64,000 bases of DNA, taken from NCBI GenBank assembly GCA_963696675.1, contig CAVOLM010000061.1, forward strand, positions 48,665 through 112,664. Reading direction: 5' to 3'. The notes beneath the pieces were generated by a model that worked only from the letters and a program-made list of their open reading frames with translations, had not been told where the DNA came from and searched no databases. Positions 1-9,541 of this stretch are shown piece after piece (within the stretch, counting starts at the first letter, position 1; each line of letters starts with the position of its first letter). The DNA comes from DATBVX01 sp963696675 (GTDB lineage: Bacteria; Pseudomonadota; Gammaproteobacteria; Steroidobacterales; Steroidobacteraceae). The position numbers were made by a program, and so were the translations under genes.

Positions 1-1
1 G

Positions 2-241
2 GTGATGCCGCTGTCGGACGGACGCGCCATCAAACTCACGACCTCGCGCTACTACACGCCTTCCGGGGCATCGATCCAGCAGAAAGGGATCACTCCGGAC
101 ATCGTGATCGACAAGGATCAGAACCCGGTTGATGGAGTATCGGGTCGGGCGCTACTTGAGCGCGATGCCGAGATCAGCATCGCCCTTACCAAGCTCAAGG
201 ACGACGGCGTGATCCGTCAGAGCAAGGCCGAGCAGCAGTAG
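2..241 (+). CDS. C-terminal end of an S41-family carboxyl-terminal processing protease (partial)
   Basis: Only the last 79 residues are present; the gene enters from the left edge. The visible part contains the family's closing segment, with a Ser-Asp-Gly-Arg-Ala-Ile-Lys-Leu-Thr stretch, the Tyr-Tyr-Thr-Pro-Ser-Gly turn and a Gly-Ile-Thr-Pro-Asp motif, as seen after the catalytic Ser/Lys region of CtpA/Prc enzymes. These periplasmic proteases trim the C-termini of envelope proteins. The catalytic residues and PDZ domain lie outside the window. The SEC-C gene starts 5 bp downstream, so the two may share a transcript. Confidence 0.85.
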   Translation: MMPLSDGRAIKLTTSRYYTPSGASIQQKGITPDIVIDKDQNPVDGVSGRALLERDAEISIALTKLKDDGVIRQSKAEQQ

Positions 242-245
242 AAGC

Positions 246-446
246 ATGTCCACACCGAAGGGACGGCAGGCCGAGCACGTGCACGGCCCGGACTGCAATC
301 ATGATCACCAGCATGGCGATGGCCACGATCACGTAAGCCCGGCGCCCTATCGCCGCGAAACACCGAAGCCCGGCCGCAACGATCCCTGTTTCTGCGGCAG
401 TGGCCGCAAGTTCAAGAAGTGCCACGGAGCAGCAGACGCTGCCTGA
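246..446 (+). CDS. Small SEC-C motif zinc-binding protein with His-rich N-terminus
   Basis: This 66-residue protein ends in a classical SEC-C motif: Gly-Arg-Asn-Asp-Pro-Cys-x-Cys-Gly-Ser-Gly-x-Lys-Phe-Lys-Lys-Cys-His-Gly at about residues 42-61. The same Cys3His zinc knuckle ends SecA and occurs in many small proteins. The N-terminal half is loaded with His and Asp (a HxHGPDCNHDHQHGDGHDH stretch), which suggests extra metal binding. Length matches free-standing SEC-C proteins. It sits 5 bp after the protease gene. The specific role is unknown. Confidence 0.85.
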   Translation: MSTPKGRQAEHVHGPDCNHDHQHGDGHDHVSPAPYRRETPKPGRNDPCFCGSGRKFKKCHGAADAA

Positions 447-464
447 ACCGGAGGGCTCGATGTC

Positions 465-833
465 ATGACCGGCTTCATCCTGCGCGCTTTGATTTCGGCA
501 CTTGGCCTGTGGCTCGCGACGGAATGGGTGAGCGGTGTCCACATCGACAGCGCGAGCACACTGGTGATCGCCGGCCTGCTGCTCGGGGTCGTCAATGCGA
601 TCGTGCGTCCGCTCGCCGTTATCCTCACGTTTCCGTTCACGATCGTGACCCTGGGCCTGTTCCTCTTGGTGGTGAACGCGGCGATGGTCGGACTCGTGGC
701 GTGGTTCCTGCCGGGGTTCAATCTCGATGGCTTCGGTCCCGCGTTCTGGACCGCGCTGATCGTGAGCATCACCGCGTGGGTCGCCTCGTGGTTCATCGGC
801 CCCAAGGGCAAGATCGAAGTCGTGAGGCGCTAA
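465..833 (+). CDS. Phage-holin-IV/YvlD-like small integral membrane protein
   Basis: The 122-residue product has about four hydrophobic segments (roughly residues 1-22, 28-52, 56-84 and 90-112) and the conserved family core NAIVRPLAVILTFP followed by TLGLFLLVVNAAM, typical of the four-TM family called phage holin superfamily IV (YvlD-like). Despite that name the family is mostly chromosomal, and nothing phage-like surrounds this copy. Function is unknown; it acts in the inner membrane. Start chosen at the ATG after a GGAGGG ribosome site. Confidence 0.8.
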   Translation: MTGFILRALISALGLWLATEWVSGVHIDSASTLVIAGLLLGVVNAIVRPLAVILTFPFTIVTLGLFLLVVNAAMVGLVAWFLPGFNLDGFGPAFWTALIVSITAWVASWFIGPKGKIEVVRR

Positions 834-919
834 CCTGAGGGCGGATTCAACGGCCCACGCTGGCCATGATCGACGACTGAGTCATCAACAGTCTGCCGAG
901 AATCGACGCTATTGTTATC

Positions 920-2873
920 TCATCTGCCGTCAGCAGGCTTGCTCAGGAGTGCCGCGCGATACAGGAGCCAGGCAATGACCCCGAGCACCACGAGACCGAG
1001 CGCCTCACCCCACTGAGTCGGCTGCAGTTTCTCGGGGAGCGCCAGGACATCGGCGTGTCGTGAAGCGACGATCGCGAAAGCGATGATGATGCCCATCAGC
1101 GCTTCGCCGGTGATGAGGCCCGCGCTGAACAGCACACCGCGCCGATGCAGTTTCTCCTTGGCCTCCGCGTCGTCCGGCACGCGCGCGATGCGCTCGACGA
1201 TGTAGGTCAGAAACCCGCCGAGAAAGATCGGCACCGTGTATTCGAGCGGCAGATAGATTCCGACCGCTGCGCCCAGCACGGGCACGCGAAAGCGCGCGCC
1301 GCGCGCCTTGAGAATCTCGTCGATGACGATGATCACGGCGCCGATCACCGCTCCGATCCACACCATTGACCACGGCAGCACGCCACCGAACATGCCCTTC
1401 GAGACCGAGGCCATCAGGGTCGCTTGCGGCGCGAGCAGCGGTCGCGGATGTGCCTGCGGTCGGCACGCCGATGCCGTACGCGTGCTCGAGGAGATTGAGC
1501 ACCGGGGCCATGATCAACGCGCACGACACGGCGCCGATCGCGAGCATCACCTGCTGGCGCCAGGGCGTCGCGCCCACCAGCTGACCCGCCTTGAGGTCCT
1601 GCAGGTTGTCGCCCGCGACCGCGGCCGCGCAGCACACGACCGCGCCGATCATGATCGCTGCGACCGGTCCGAGCGGCGCATCGCGGCCCATCAGGAAGAT
1701 CAGCACCACGGACGCGAACAGGATGGTCGAGATCGTGATGCCGGAGACCGGATTGTTGGACGAGCCGACGAGGCCCGCCATGTAGGCGGACACCGAGCAG
1801 AACAGGAATCCGGCGACGATCATGATGATCGTCATCGGCACGCTCACGGCGAGGCTTCCCACGATCGCCTGGTAGAGGCCGAACAGCGGCAGCGTGAACA
1901 GCACGATGCCGATCAGTACCCACTTCATCGGCAGGTCCTGCTCGGTGTGCGAGACCGCGCGCAGGCGCCGGCCCGCGTCGCCGCGAGGCCGCTGCGGACG
2001 CCGGACAGGAGCGACTTGCGCAGCGAGATGAGCGTCCAGATGCCGCCGATCAGCATCGCGCCGACGCCGAGGTAGCGAATCTGCGCCGACCAGATGGCGT
2101 ATGCAGCGTCCTCCGCGGCGGCGCCTGCCACGCGGGCTGCGAGCTCCGCATTGCCGTCCAGGAAGTACGCGGCGTAGATCGGGATCGCGATGTTCCAGGA
2201 GATGACACCGCCGGCCATGATCACGATGCCGACGTTGAGGCCGACGATGTAGCCGACGCCGAGCAGCGCCGGCGACAGGTTGGTGCCGAAGTAGGCGATG
2301 CCCTTGCCGACGTAAGTGGCCGCGGCGGCGGTGTCCGGAATCAGCCGCAAGCCGCTGGTCGCGCCCGAGCTTGACGAGTCCCCCCAGCAACGCGGATCCA
2401 GCCAGCAGCTTCACGCCCTGCGCCGGGTTCTCGCCGGCGCGCAGCACCTCGGCCGCCGCCTTGCCTTCGGGGAACGCGAGGTTCTGCTCGACGATCAGCG
2501 CGCGGCGCAGCGGCACCGAGAACAGCACGCCGAGGATGCCGCCGAGACCCGCGATCGCGAGCACCCACATGTACTTGAAGTCGCTCCAGTAGCCCAGGAT
2601 CACGAGCGCGGGGATCGTGAAGATCACGCCGGCTGCGATCGAGGCGGCCGCAGACGCGCCGGTCTGCACGATGTTGTTCTCGAGGATGTGCCCGCCGCCG
2701 AGCGCACGCAGCACGGCCATCGAGACGACGGCGGCCGGAATGGCCGAGGCGATGGTGAGACCGGCGAACAGGCCGAGGTAGGTGTTGGCCGCGGCCAGCA
2801 GCATCGCCAGGACGATGGCGAGCAGGATGGCGCGGAACGTCAGTTGCGGCAAAGGTGCGGCGCTCGTGTTCAT
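920..2873 (-). CDS. OPT-family oligopeptide transporter (three frameshifts)
   Basis: Read as one gene this is about 650 residues, the normal size for bacterial OPT transporters, which import oligopeptides or metal chelates by proton symport. The N-terminal part (down to about 2350) has the conserved AANTYLGLFAGLTIASAIPAAVVSMAVLR-type region, including NIVQTGASAAA and FPEGKAAAEVL. The next block (2350-1950) carries the GVGYIVGLNVG region, then PMKWVLIGI to MAPVLNLLEHAYGIG (1950-1430), then a C-terminal block (1414-920). Homology continues without loss but changes frame near 2350, 1950-1990 and 1430, so single-base indels in the assembly are likelier than real decay. The neighbouring POT gene is also a peptide transporter on the same strand. 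Confidence 0.85.
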
Positions 2874-2925
2874 CGTATTGCTCCCGATCAGCCTTCAGGA
2901 CTCCGCTGCAGGTCGTGAGTCGCGC

Positions 2926-4422
2926 CTATTTGACGCCGGACATGAGGCGCTTGATGAAAGGCGTGAGGATGAGCATCACGGCGCCCGCGATTGCGCCCCA
3001 CCAGAACAGGTACAGGAACTCTCCGGGCATGCCGGGCAGATTGTTGGGGTCGATCTCGCCTGCGAACTGGCCGGCGAGGTTGTTGCCGATCGCGGTGGCA
3101 AGGAACCACACGCCCATGACCTGGCCCACGAATCGTGCCGGCGCGAGCTTGGTCATCGAGCTCAGGCCTACGGGGCTCAGGCAAAGCTCGCCGAAGGTAT
3201 GCAGGAGGTAGGTGAGGATCAGCCAGGTCGGCAGGACCTTCTGGCCCTGCACTACGTAGCCCGCCGCCGCGAACATCACCAGGAAGCCGAGGCCCATGAA
3301 GATCAGGCCGACGCCGAATTTCGCCGGAGAGGAAAGATCCATGTTGCGCCGGCCGAGGTTCACCCAGAGCGCGGCAAAAACGGGAGCAAAGATGATGATG
3401 AAGAGGGGGTTGACGGCCTGCAGGACGCCCGCGGGCATGTCCATGCCGAACACGTGCCGATCAGTGTGCCGCTCGGCGAACAGATTGAAGGAAGCGCCGG
3501 CCTGCTCATAACCCGCCCAGAACATCGCGCAACCGACGAACAGGGCGAGCATCGCCCAGACGCGGTTGTGTTCGGTGCGATCGAGTCCCGCGAACCACAG
3601 CAGATATGCGAAGTAGCCGGCGGCGAGCGCCACCATGGCCCAGTTCGCGCCCTGCGATACCTCGACTGGGTTGAAGGCAATGCGCCCCGTGAACACCATC
3701 GCGGCGATCAACGCGACGATGGCGACGAAGACCATGACCGGCCACCAAGTGGCACGCTTTCCCGGCGGCGCAACCCCGGATGTGCCGAGATACTTGCGCG
3801 TGAAGCGGAATTGAATCAGGCCCAGCAACATGCCGACTGCCGGCAGCGCGAAGCCGACGTTCCAGCCGAATTTCGCGGCAACGATCGGGACGAAGAGCGA
3901 GCCGAAGAACGCACCGAGATTGATGCCCATGTAGAAAATCGAGAAGCCGGCATCGCGCCGCGACCCGCCTTCCGGGTAGAGCTGCGCGACGATGGCGCTG
4001 ATGTTGGGCTTGAGCAGGCCCACGCCGCACACGATCACCACCAGGCCGACGAAGAACAGGCGCGGGTCCCCGATCGCGAGGCTCGCATTCCCGATCATGA
4101 TGAGGATGCCGCCGAAGAAAACCGATCGTTGCTGCCCGATCAGCCGATCCGCGATCCATCCGCCGAGCAGGCACAGAAGGTACGTGCCGGAGATGTACAT
4201 GCCGTAAATCGCGTTAGCGGTGCGATCGTCGATCCCAAGGCCTCCGTCCACGACCGCCGCGGTCATGAACAGCACCAGCAGTGCCCGCATGCCGTAGTAG
4301 GTGAAGCGCTCCCACATCTCTGTGAAGAAGAGCGTCGCCAGCCCGCGGGGCTGGCCGAAGATCTGGGGACCGTTGGTGGAGTTGGGTGGGGAGGTGCTGG
4401 GAGCCGAGGCGGTGTCAGTCAT
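2926..4422 (-). CDS. POT/PTR2-family proton-coupled peptide symporter
   Basis: Intact 498-residue inner-membrane protein of the major facilitator superfamily that imports di- and tripeptides with protons. The diagnostic motif FFTEMWERFTYYGMRALL is at about residues 31-48; it contains the ExxERF proton-coupling motif of POT transporters. Downstream come PNISAIVAQLYP and the FSIFYMGINLGAF signature. About 12-14 hydrophobic helices are visible. It lies about 50 bp upstream of the OPT transporter on the same strand, so the pair looks like a peptide-uptake operon. It has no frameshift, unlike its neighbours. Confidence 0.93.
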   Translation of the reverse strand: MTDTASAPSTSPPNSTNGPQIFGQPRGLATLFFTEMWERFTYYGMRALLVLFMTAAVVDGGLGIDDRTANAIYGMYISGTYLLCLLGGWIADRLIGQQRSVFFGGILIMIGNASLAIGDPRLFFVGLVVIVCGVGLLKPNISAIVAQLYPEGGSRRDAGFSIFYMGINLGAFFGSLFVPIVAAKFGWNVGFALPAVGMLLGLIQFRFTRKYLGTSGVAPPGKRATWWPVMVFVAIVALIAAMVFTGRIAFNPVEVSQGANWAMVALAAGYFAYLLWFAGLDRTEHNRVWAMLALFVGCAMFWAGYEQAGASFNLFAERHTDRHVFGMDMPAGVLQAVNPLFIIIFAPVFAALWVNLGRRNMDLSSPAKFGVGLIFMGLGFLVMFAAAGYVVQGQKVLPTWLILTYLLHTFGELCLSPVGLSSMTKLAPARFVGQVMGVWFLATAIGNNLAGQFAGEIDPNNLPGMPGEFLYLFWWGAIAGAVMLILTPFIKRLMSGVK

Positions 4423-4570
4423 GATTTGTTGTTTGCCCGTCGCTCAAGACTACGCGGCCTGCCGCGTTGCAAGGGCGCGAGTGTGCTTGATGTTGCTTTG
4501 CATCAGCAACCGGACCCGCCCGCGTCTCGCAGATGCACGAAACGAATTCGTGCTTTACCACCTGAACGGG

Positions 4571-5363
4571 TCAGGCGTCGGCGTTTTTCTCGGCGGCTTC
4601 TTCTTCGGCCTGGCGCTTCAGCTTGGCCTTGAGCATCACTCGCGACATCAGGATGCCGATCTCGTAGAGCAGGTACATCGGCACCGCCATGATGCACTGT
4701 GAGATCGCATCGGGCGGGGTGAGAAACGCGGCGATGACGAAGATGCCAATGAGCACGTAGCCGCGATTGCTCGCCAGTGTCTCGACCTTGACCATTCCGG
4801 TGAGGACCAACAGCACCGTCGCCACTGGCACTTCAAAGGCGACGCCAAAGGCGAAGAACAACATCAGCACGAAATCCAGGTAATTGTTGATGTCCGTCAT
4901 CATCAACACGCCGTGCGGGCCGGTGGTCGCGAAGAACGCAAAGATCGCCGGGAACACCGCGTAGTAGGCGAACGCGACGCCACCGTAAAACAGCACGATG
5001 CTCGAGAGCAGCAACGGCAAGTGCGAAACGCTTCTCGTGACGGTATAGACCCGGGGCCACGAACGCCCACGCCTGGTACAGCACGTACGGCATCGCGAGG
5101 AAGACTGCGGCGACGATGGCGAGCTTGAACGGCGCCATGAAAGGCGCGATTACGTTCGTTGCAATCATCGATGCGCCGCTTGGCAGCTTCTGCATCAGCG
5201 GGTGCGCGATGAACTCGAACAATTCATCAGCGTAGATGACACACGGAATCGACAGGATCGCCACCGCGATGGTCGCCCGCAGCAGGCGATCGCGCAGCTC
5301 GAGCAGGTGGGAGATCAGCGTGCCTTCGGCAAGCGTCTCAGGCTCACGGCCCGGTTCGCTCAT
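4571..5363 (-). CDS. tatC: Sec-independent protein translocase TatC (one frameshift)
   Basis: TatC is the six-helix core of the twin-arginine translocase and recognises RR signal peptides together with TatB. The first part (5363 to about 5020) shows HLLELRDRLLRA, FEFIAHPL and the YQAWAFVAPGLYRHEKR signature; the reading then shifts frame near 5015-5025 and continues with LPLLLSSIVLFYGGVAFAYY, FGVAFEVPV and LTPPDAISQ to the end at 4571. Together they give a normal TatC of about 263 residues. The start overlaps tatB by 20 bp, the usual tatABC layout. The frame change is probably a one-base assembly error, since Tat genes on both sides are intact. Confidence 0.93.
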
Positions 5364-5619
5364 GCGGGCTCTGCGTGTCAGGAGCTGGATCGACTGGCGT
5401 GGCCGTCGCCGGAGGCGTCACAGGACTCGCCTTGCGGGCGGCGGTTTCTTCGAAGTTGACTTCCTGATCGAGCTGCTCACGGAATTGTCGCGCCATTGCG
5501 CGCGCCCGTCCGACCCAGCGTCCGATCTGCGCCGCGAGCTTGGGCAGGCGCTGGGGACCGAGCACGATGAGCGCCAGGCCGAAGATCAGCACCAGCTCCG
5601 AGAAGCCGACCTCGAACAT
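5344..5619 (-). CDS. tatB: Sec-independent translocase subunit TatB
   Basis: 91 residues: one N-terminal transmembrane helix (FEVGFSELVLIFGLALIVLGPQRLPKLA), an amphipathic helix rich in Arg/Gln, then a Pro/Ala-rich tail. The Glu in GFSELV and the GPQRLPKL hinge distinguish TatB from TatA. It forms the substrate-receptor complex with TatC. It is shorter than the E. coli protein (171 residues), but the family tail is variable. It sits 7 bp after tatA and overlaps tatC. Confidence 0.93.
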   Translation of the reverse strand: MFEVGFSELVLIFGLALIVLGPQRLPKLAAQIGRWVGRARAMARQFREQLDQEVNFEETAARKASPVTPPATATPVDPAPDTQSPHERTGP

Positions 5620-5626
5620 CGGTCAC

Positions 5627-5878
5627 TCAGGCGTTGCGACTGCCCGGATTCTTCGCATCGGCGTTGCGCTTCGCGTCCGGCGCGGAGTCGAAGTCGGCAT
5701 CGCCCTCTTCGTGCTTGATCTGTTTCATCGACTCCTCGGTATCGCCGTCGTTGACAGCTTTCTTGAAGCCGCGAACTGCGGCACCGAGGTCCGAACCGAT
5801 GTTGCGCAGCTTCTTGGCGCCAAACACCAGCAACGCGATCAGCAGGATGATGATCAATTCACGCCAGCCGATGCCCAT
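5627..5878 (-). CDS. tatA: Sec-independent translocase subunit TatA
   Basis: 83 residues with a short N-terminal helix (GIGWRELIIILLIALLVFGAKK) followed by the FGxxKLxxxGxDLGxAxxxFK signature. The charged C-terminal tail after residue 45 is rich in Asp/Glu/Lys, as usual. TatA polymerises to form the translocation channel. First gene of tatABC; about 90 bp separate it from the dtd gene upstream on the same strand. Confidence 0.95.
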   Translation of the reverse strand: MGIGWRELIIILLIALLVFGAKKLRNIGSDLGAAVRGFKKAVNDGDTEESMKQIKHEEGDADFDSAPDAKRNADAKNPGSRNA

Positions 5879-5968
5879 GCCAACTCTCCAGGATTTCTAA
5901 CGAGGCCGGGATGATACGCCAATTGTTCCCCGGCAATTGTTGACTGCCCCGCGCTTCCGTAAGGCCGT

Positions 5969-6427
5969 TCATCCGGCGCCGCTCGCCGGAGCTACTTCGA
6001 GCCAGAATGTCACGGGACCGTCATTGACGAGACTGACGTGCATGTGTGCACCAAAGCGGCCTGTCGCGACGCGCAGACGCGTACCACGTGCTTTGTCGAC
6101 GAGATGTTCGAACAAACGCTCGCCGGTTGCGGAATCCGCCGCCTTGCTGAATCCGGCGCGCATGCCCTTGCGCGTATCCGCGGCGAGCGTGAACTGCGAG
6201 ACGAGCAGCAAGTCGCCGCCGATTTCCGTGAGCGCCAGATTCATGCGCCCTTCTCCATCGTCGAAGATGCGATACCCCACGATGCGTTCGAGCAACCGCT
6301 CAGCCACCGATTCCGTATCGCCGGGCTGAATCGCTACCAGGGCGAGGACACCACGACCTATTGAGCCGACGGTTTCGGTATCCACCCTGACTGCGGCCTC
6401 GGTGACCCTTTGGATCAACGCAATCAT
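5969..6427 (-). CDS. dtd: D-aminoacyl-tRNA deacylase
   Basis: DTD removes D-amino acids (and glycine from mischarged tRNA-Ala), protecting translation. Both active-site signatures are visible: SQFTLAADTRKGMRAGF and the VNDGPVT motif that forms the cross-subunit Gly-cisPro site. An upstream ATG at 6442 adds five residues (MAHTS), but homologues begin at the MIALIQRVTEA segment, so I place the start at 6427. About 152 residues, normal for the family. Same strand as tatABC, so possibly co-transcribed. Confidence 0.93.
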   Translation of the reverse strand: MIALIQRVTEAAVRVDTETVGSIGRGVLALVAIQPGDTESVAERLLERIVGYRIFDDGEGRMNLALTEIGGDLLLVSQFTLAADTRKGMRAGFSKAADSATGERLFEHLVDKARGTRLRVATGRFGAHMHVSLVNDGPVTFWLEVAPASGAG

Positions 6428-6442
6428 TGAAGTGTGTGCCAC

Positions 6443-6826
6443 TCTAGGAGCGAAATAGGCGTCAATCTAGGGCTAGAAAAACCAATCCAACTATAGAAAC
6501 GCCCATAAACTGGACTGTAAAAGCCACTCGTTACGAGCAATAGATATGTGGGGTAGATAGGGTCCAAGGTTCGTATTTATAACGCACAAATGGGAACATA
6601 GATCTGTAGTGAGCCCTCATAAAGGCCAAGTTGTGGAATCAAAACATCTGCCAATACTCACGGAGATCGCCTGCAATTAGCGCGTCGTCGGTCATGCCGC
6701 TGCCGCGCCGACCCGGCAAGTACAGCTCGCCCCGCGGCGCCTGGGCAGGTCGGTAAATGATTCACTTGAATTCGCGCTCTCATTTACCATGGCGCGCCCA
6801 CAGAAGCCCAAGAAGGACTGCTGCAC
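6443..6826. other. Intergenic region between dtd and the cytochrome gene
   Basis: No convincing gene in this 384-bp stretch. Its first 200 bp are much more AT-rich than the flanks and carry no open frame with recognisable product. It separates two divergent genes, so promoters for both should lie here. The only clear structure is the inverted repeat at 6752-6788. Confidence 0.5.
6752..6788. promoter_or_regulatory. Inverted repeat upstream of the diheme cytochrome gene
   Basis: GGTAAATGA at 6752-6760 is mirrored exactly by TCATTTACC at 6780-6788, with 19 bp between the arms and the cytochrome ATG 39 bp further on. Perfect 9-bp arms in an otherwise unstructured region suggest a regulator site or an mRNA hairpin. 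The regulator is unknown. Confidence 0.4.
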
Positions 6827-7480
6827 ATGCCATCGCGGATTTTCCGTCCGGCTCTGATCGCCGCCTACATAGTCATCGCACTCACCTCTCCCGCGCTGAC
6901 GCAAGCGGACGCTGATCCGGAACATGGCCGCGCGCTCGCGTATACCTGCTACGGCTGTCATGGCATTCCCAACTACAAGAACGTGTATCCGACCTACAGC
7001 GTACCGAAGCTCGAAGGCCAGCACGCCGAGTACCTCGCCACCGCGCTGCAGGGCTATCGCAGCGGCGAGCGCTCACACGGGACGATGCATTCGCAGGCCG
7101 CGACGCTGAGTGATCAGGACATGCAGGATATCGCGGCGTTCCTGGCCGGCAAATCGCTGCAGGCAGGCGCGACACCGGTTGGCAAGGCACCGCAGAAAGC
7201 CCAGGAGCTTTGCGTCGCGTGTCACGGACCCGAGGGCGTTGGCATCACACCGTTATATCCGTCGCTCGCGGGCCAGCACGAGGACTATCTGGAACGTGCC
7301 CTCAAGGACTATCGCGATGGCGGGCGTAAGAACCCGGTGATGAGCGGGTTCGTGTCGCAGCTCACGGACGAGGACATCAAGGAACTCGCCGAGTATTACT
7401 CCCAGCAGCGACCCAGCCTTTCTACCGCGAAGCACGCCACGTGGTTCGCGCAGGAAGGTCACGACACGAAGGGCAAGTAG
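6827..7480 (+). CDS. Diheme c-type cytochrome, cytochrome c4 family
   Basis: 217 residues: a signal peptide (about residues 1-26, ending near SPALTQA) followed by two cytochrome c domains. The heme-binding motifs are CYGCH (residues 41-45) and CVACH (129-133), with candidate Met ligands in GTMHSQ and NPVMSGF. Cytochromes c4 are periplasmic electron carriers between the bc1 complex and terminal oxidases. It is intact and stands alone; the MBL gene begins 43 bp later. Confidence 0.92.
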   Translation: MPSRIFRPALIAAYIVIALTSPALTQADADPEHGRALAYTCYGCHGIPNYKNVYPTYSVPKLEGQHAEYLATALQGYRSGERSHGTMHSQAATLSDQDMQDIAAFLAGKSLQAGATPVGKAPQKAQELCVACHGPEGVGITPLYPSLAGQHEDYLERALKDYRDGGRKNPVMSGFVSQLTDEDIKELAEYYSQQRPSLSTAKHATWFAQEGHDTKGK

Positions 7481-7523
7481 AGGACCCGACGGCGCGCCAG
7501 CACGTGGCGCCAGCCGAGCTGTC

Positions 7524-8456
7524 ATGTCCGCAGATGGAATTTACGCGGTCGACACCCACTACATCCGTCCTGGCCACGATGCGAGCCACCTGATTCTCGA
7601 GAATGGCCGTGCCGCGTTCGTCGATACCGGACCCGCGAGCGGAATACCGCATCTGCTGAGCGCTCTCGCCAGGCTTGGCGTCGCGCCGGAGCAGGTGGAC
7701 TACGTATTGCTGACGCATGTCCACCTCGATCATGCCGGCGGCGCGGGACTGCTGATGCAATCGCTCCCCAACGCGCAGGCGGTGGTACATCCCCGCGGCG
7801 CCCGCCACATGATCGACCCGTCGAAACTGATCGAAGGCAGCATTGCCGTGTACGGTGAGGAACGCTTCCGTGAGCTGTATGGACAAATCGTGCCCATCCC
7901 GCGCGAGCGCGTTACACAAAGCGCGGACGGTATGCGGATCGCACTTGCCGGCCGCAAGCTTGAGCTCATCCACACGCCGGGGCATGCGCTGCATCACTAC
8001 TGCGTGATCGACCGGCAAGCCGAAGCTATCTTCTCGGGCGACACTTTCGGCATCTCGTATCGGCACTTCGACACCGCTGCCGGCGAATTCATCTTCCCGA
8101 CGACGACGCCAGTCCACTTCGATCCGCTGGCGTTGCACGCCTCTGTCGATCGGCTCATGAGCTATCAGCCGCAGGCGATCTACCTGACCCATTTCAGCAA
8201 GGTCACACAGTTGCCACGTCTGGCCGCCGACATGCACGAGTGCATCGATGGCTTCGTCGCCATTGCGCGCCGACACGCCGGGGAGCGCGAGCGAAGTGCG
8301 CGCATCCGTGCTGACCTGTTCGCCTACATTGCGCAACGGCTCGAGCGGCACGGTTTCAGGTCGAGCGATGCAACGCTGCAGGAGTTGCTGGCTACGGACG
8401 TGGAGCTGAATTCCCAAGGCCTCGAAGTCTGGCTGGATCGCGGCGCGCCGGGTTGA
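7524..8456 (+). CDS. MBL-fold metallo-hydrolase
   Basis: 310 residues with the metallo-beta-lactamase zinc motif HVHLDHAGG at about residues 71-79, further ligand candidates at HTPGHALHH (about 151-159) and SGDTFG (about 171-176). The overall layout resembles glyoxalase II-like thioesterases and hydrolases. The C-terminal region has a helical extension. The next gene, an acrylyl-CoA reductase homologue, starts 5 bp after its stop, so the two are probably one operon and the substrate could be a thioester. The precise substrate is unknown. Confidence 0.88.
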   Translation: MSADGIYAVDTHYIRPGHDASHLILENGRAAFVDTGPASGIPHLLSALARLGVAPEQVDYVLLTHVHLDHAGGAGLLMQSLPNAQAVVHPRGARHMIDPSKLIEGSIAVYGEERFRELYGQIVPIPRERVTQSADGMRIALAGRKLELIHTPGHALHHYCVIDRQAEAIFSGDTFGISYRHFDTAAGEFIFPTTTPVHFDPLALHASVDRLMSYQPQAIYLTHFSKVTQLPRLAADMHECIDGFVAIARRHAGERERSARIRADLFAYIAQRLERHGFRSSDATLQELLATDVELNSQGLEVWLDRGAPG

Positions 8457-8461
8457 GAACC

Positions 8462-9460
8462 ATGCTGCCAGAAGCCCCGTTTCGCGCCTTCCGCATCCAT
8501 GAGGAGAACGGGCAGGTCACGTCACGCTTCGAGTCGATCACCCTGGATGATCTCGGCGAGGGCGATGTGGTCATCAAGGTGCGTTATTCGACCATCAACT
8601 ATAAGGACGCCCTCGCCGCAACCGGCGCCGGAAAGATCCTGCGCAAGTATCCGCTGGTAGGCGGCATCGATCTCGCCGGCGAGGTGATCTCGACCAACGA
8701 TACGCGCTACAAGGTCGGTGACAAGGTACTCGTGACCGGATGCGAGCTGAGTGAAACGCACGATGGCGGTTACGCGGAGTACGCACGCGTGAAGGGCGAC
8801 TGGGTCGTGCCGATTCCGGCCGCACTCGATGAGTACCAGGCCATGGGACTGGGCACTGCGGGATTCACGGCGGCGCTGGCGATCCATCGCATGGAACAGA
8901 ATGGTCAGCAGCCTGCAAATGGCCCCATCGTCGTCACTGGCGCTACCGGCGGCGTCGGCAGTATGGCGATCAACATGCTGAGCACGCGGGGCTACGATGT
9001 CGTCGCGGTGAGCGGCAAGCCCGAGGCGGCAGGCTTCCTGCGTGCGCTCGGCGCCAAACAAATCCTGCAGCGCCAGGAGATCGTGATCGGCTCCCGTCCG
9101 CTGGAGGCAGCGAGGTGGGCCGGCGCGATCGACAGTGTGGGCGGCGATCTTCTCGGCTGGCTCACGCGCACGGTGAGTTTCCGGGGCAACGTCGCGAGCG
9201 TCGGCCTGGTCGGAGGCGCCGAGTTCCGGGCCTCGGTCATGCCGTTCATTCTGCGGGGCGTGAATCTGCTCGGCATCAACTCTTCCGCGACACCCCGCGA
9301 CCTGCGGCTCGAGGTCTGGAAGCGGGTCGGCACTGACCTTTTGCCGCCCGATCTCGAGCGCATCGTCATGCGCACAGTGCGGTTCGAAGAACTGCCGGAA
9401 GCATTCGAGGACTACCTCAAGGGGCAAGTCGTCGGCCGGACGGTGGTCGCGATCGGATAA
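8462..9460 (+). CDS. acuI: YhdH/AcuI-family acrylyl-CoA reductase (NADPH)
   Basis: Zinc-independent medium-chain reductase. Signatures are NYKDALAATGAGKI, the VGGIDLAGEV region and the nucleotide-binding VVTGATGGVGSMAINML at about residues 150-166. AcuI-type enzymes reduce acryloyl-CoA to propionyl-CoA. That fits the location directly before prpBCD, which burns propionyl-CoA. An in-frame TTG at 8453 overlaps the previous stop; I prefer the ATG at 8462, giving 332 residues. No frameshift. Confidence 0.85.
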   Translation: MLPEAPFRAFRIHEENGQVTSRFESITLDDLGEGDVVIKVRYSTINYKDALAATGAGKILRKYPLVGGIDLAGEVISTNDTRYKVGDKVLVTGCELSETHDGGYAEYARVKGDWVVPIPAALDEYQAMGLGTAGFTAALAIHRMEQNGQQPANGPIVVTGATGGVGSMAINMLSTRGYDVVAVSGKPEAAGFLRALGAKQILQRQEIVIGSRPLEAARWAGAIDSVGGDLLGWLTRTVSFRGNVASVGLVGGAEFRASVMPFILRGVNLLGINSSATPRDLRLEVWKRVGTDLLPPDLERIVMRTVRFEELPEAFEDYLKGQVVGRTVVAIG

Positions 9461-9541
9461 CGAGCTACAATAACGGCCCGGTTTTTCTGCAGTACCGGCG
9501 CAGCGCCTGGTTCTCTCGGGTCCGCCGCGGCTAACGAGGCA

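Noticed and set aside
465..833. Prophage holin
   Set aside because: The family name is historical; no phage gene is nearby and the protein fits the chromosomal YvlD-like type. The same applies to the YqjE-like gene at 31147-31551.
2782..4632. 616-codon plus-strand open frame
   Set aside because: It runs opposite the POT transporter; composition and lack of motifs mark it as a shadow frame.
7422..8417. 331-codon minus-strand frame
   Set aside because: Opposite the MBL hydrolase with its zinc motif; a shadow frame.
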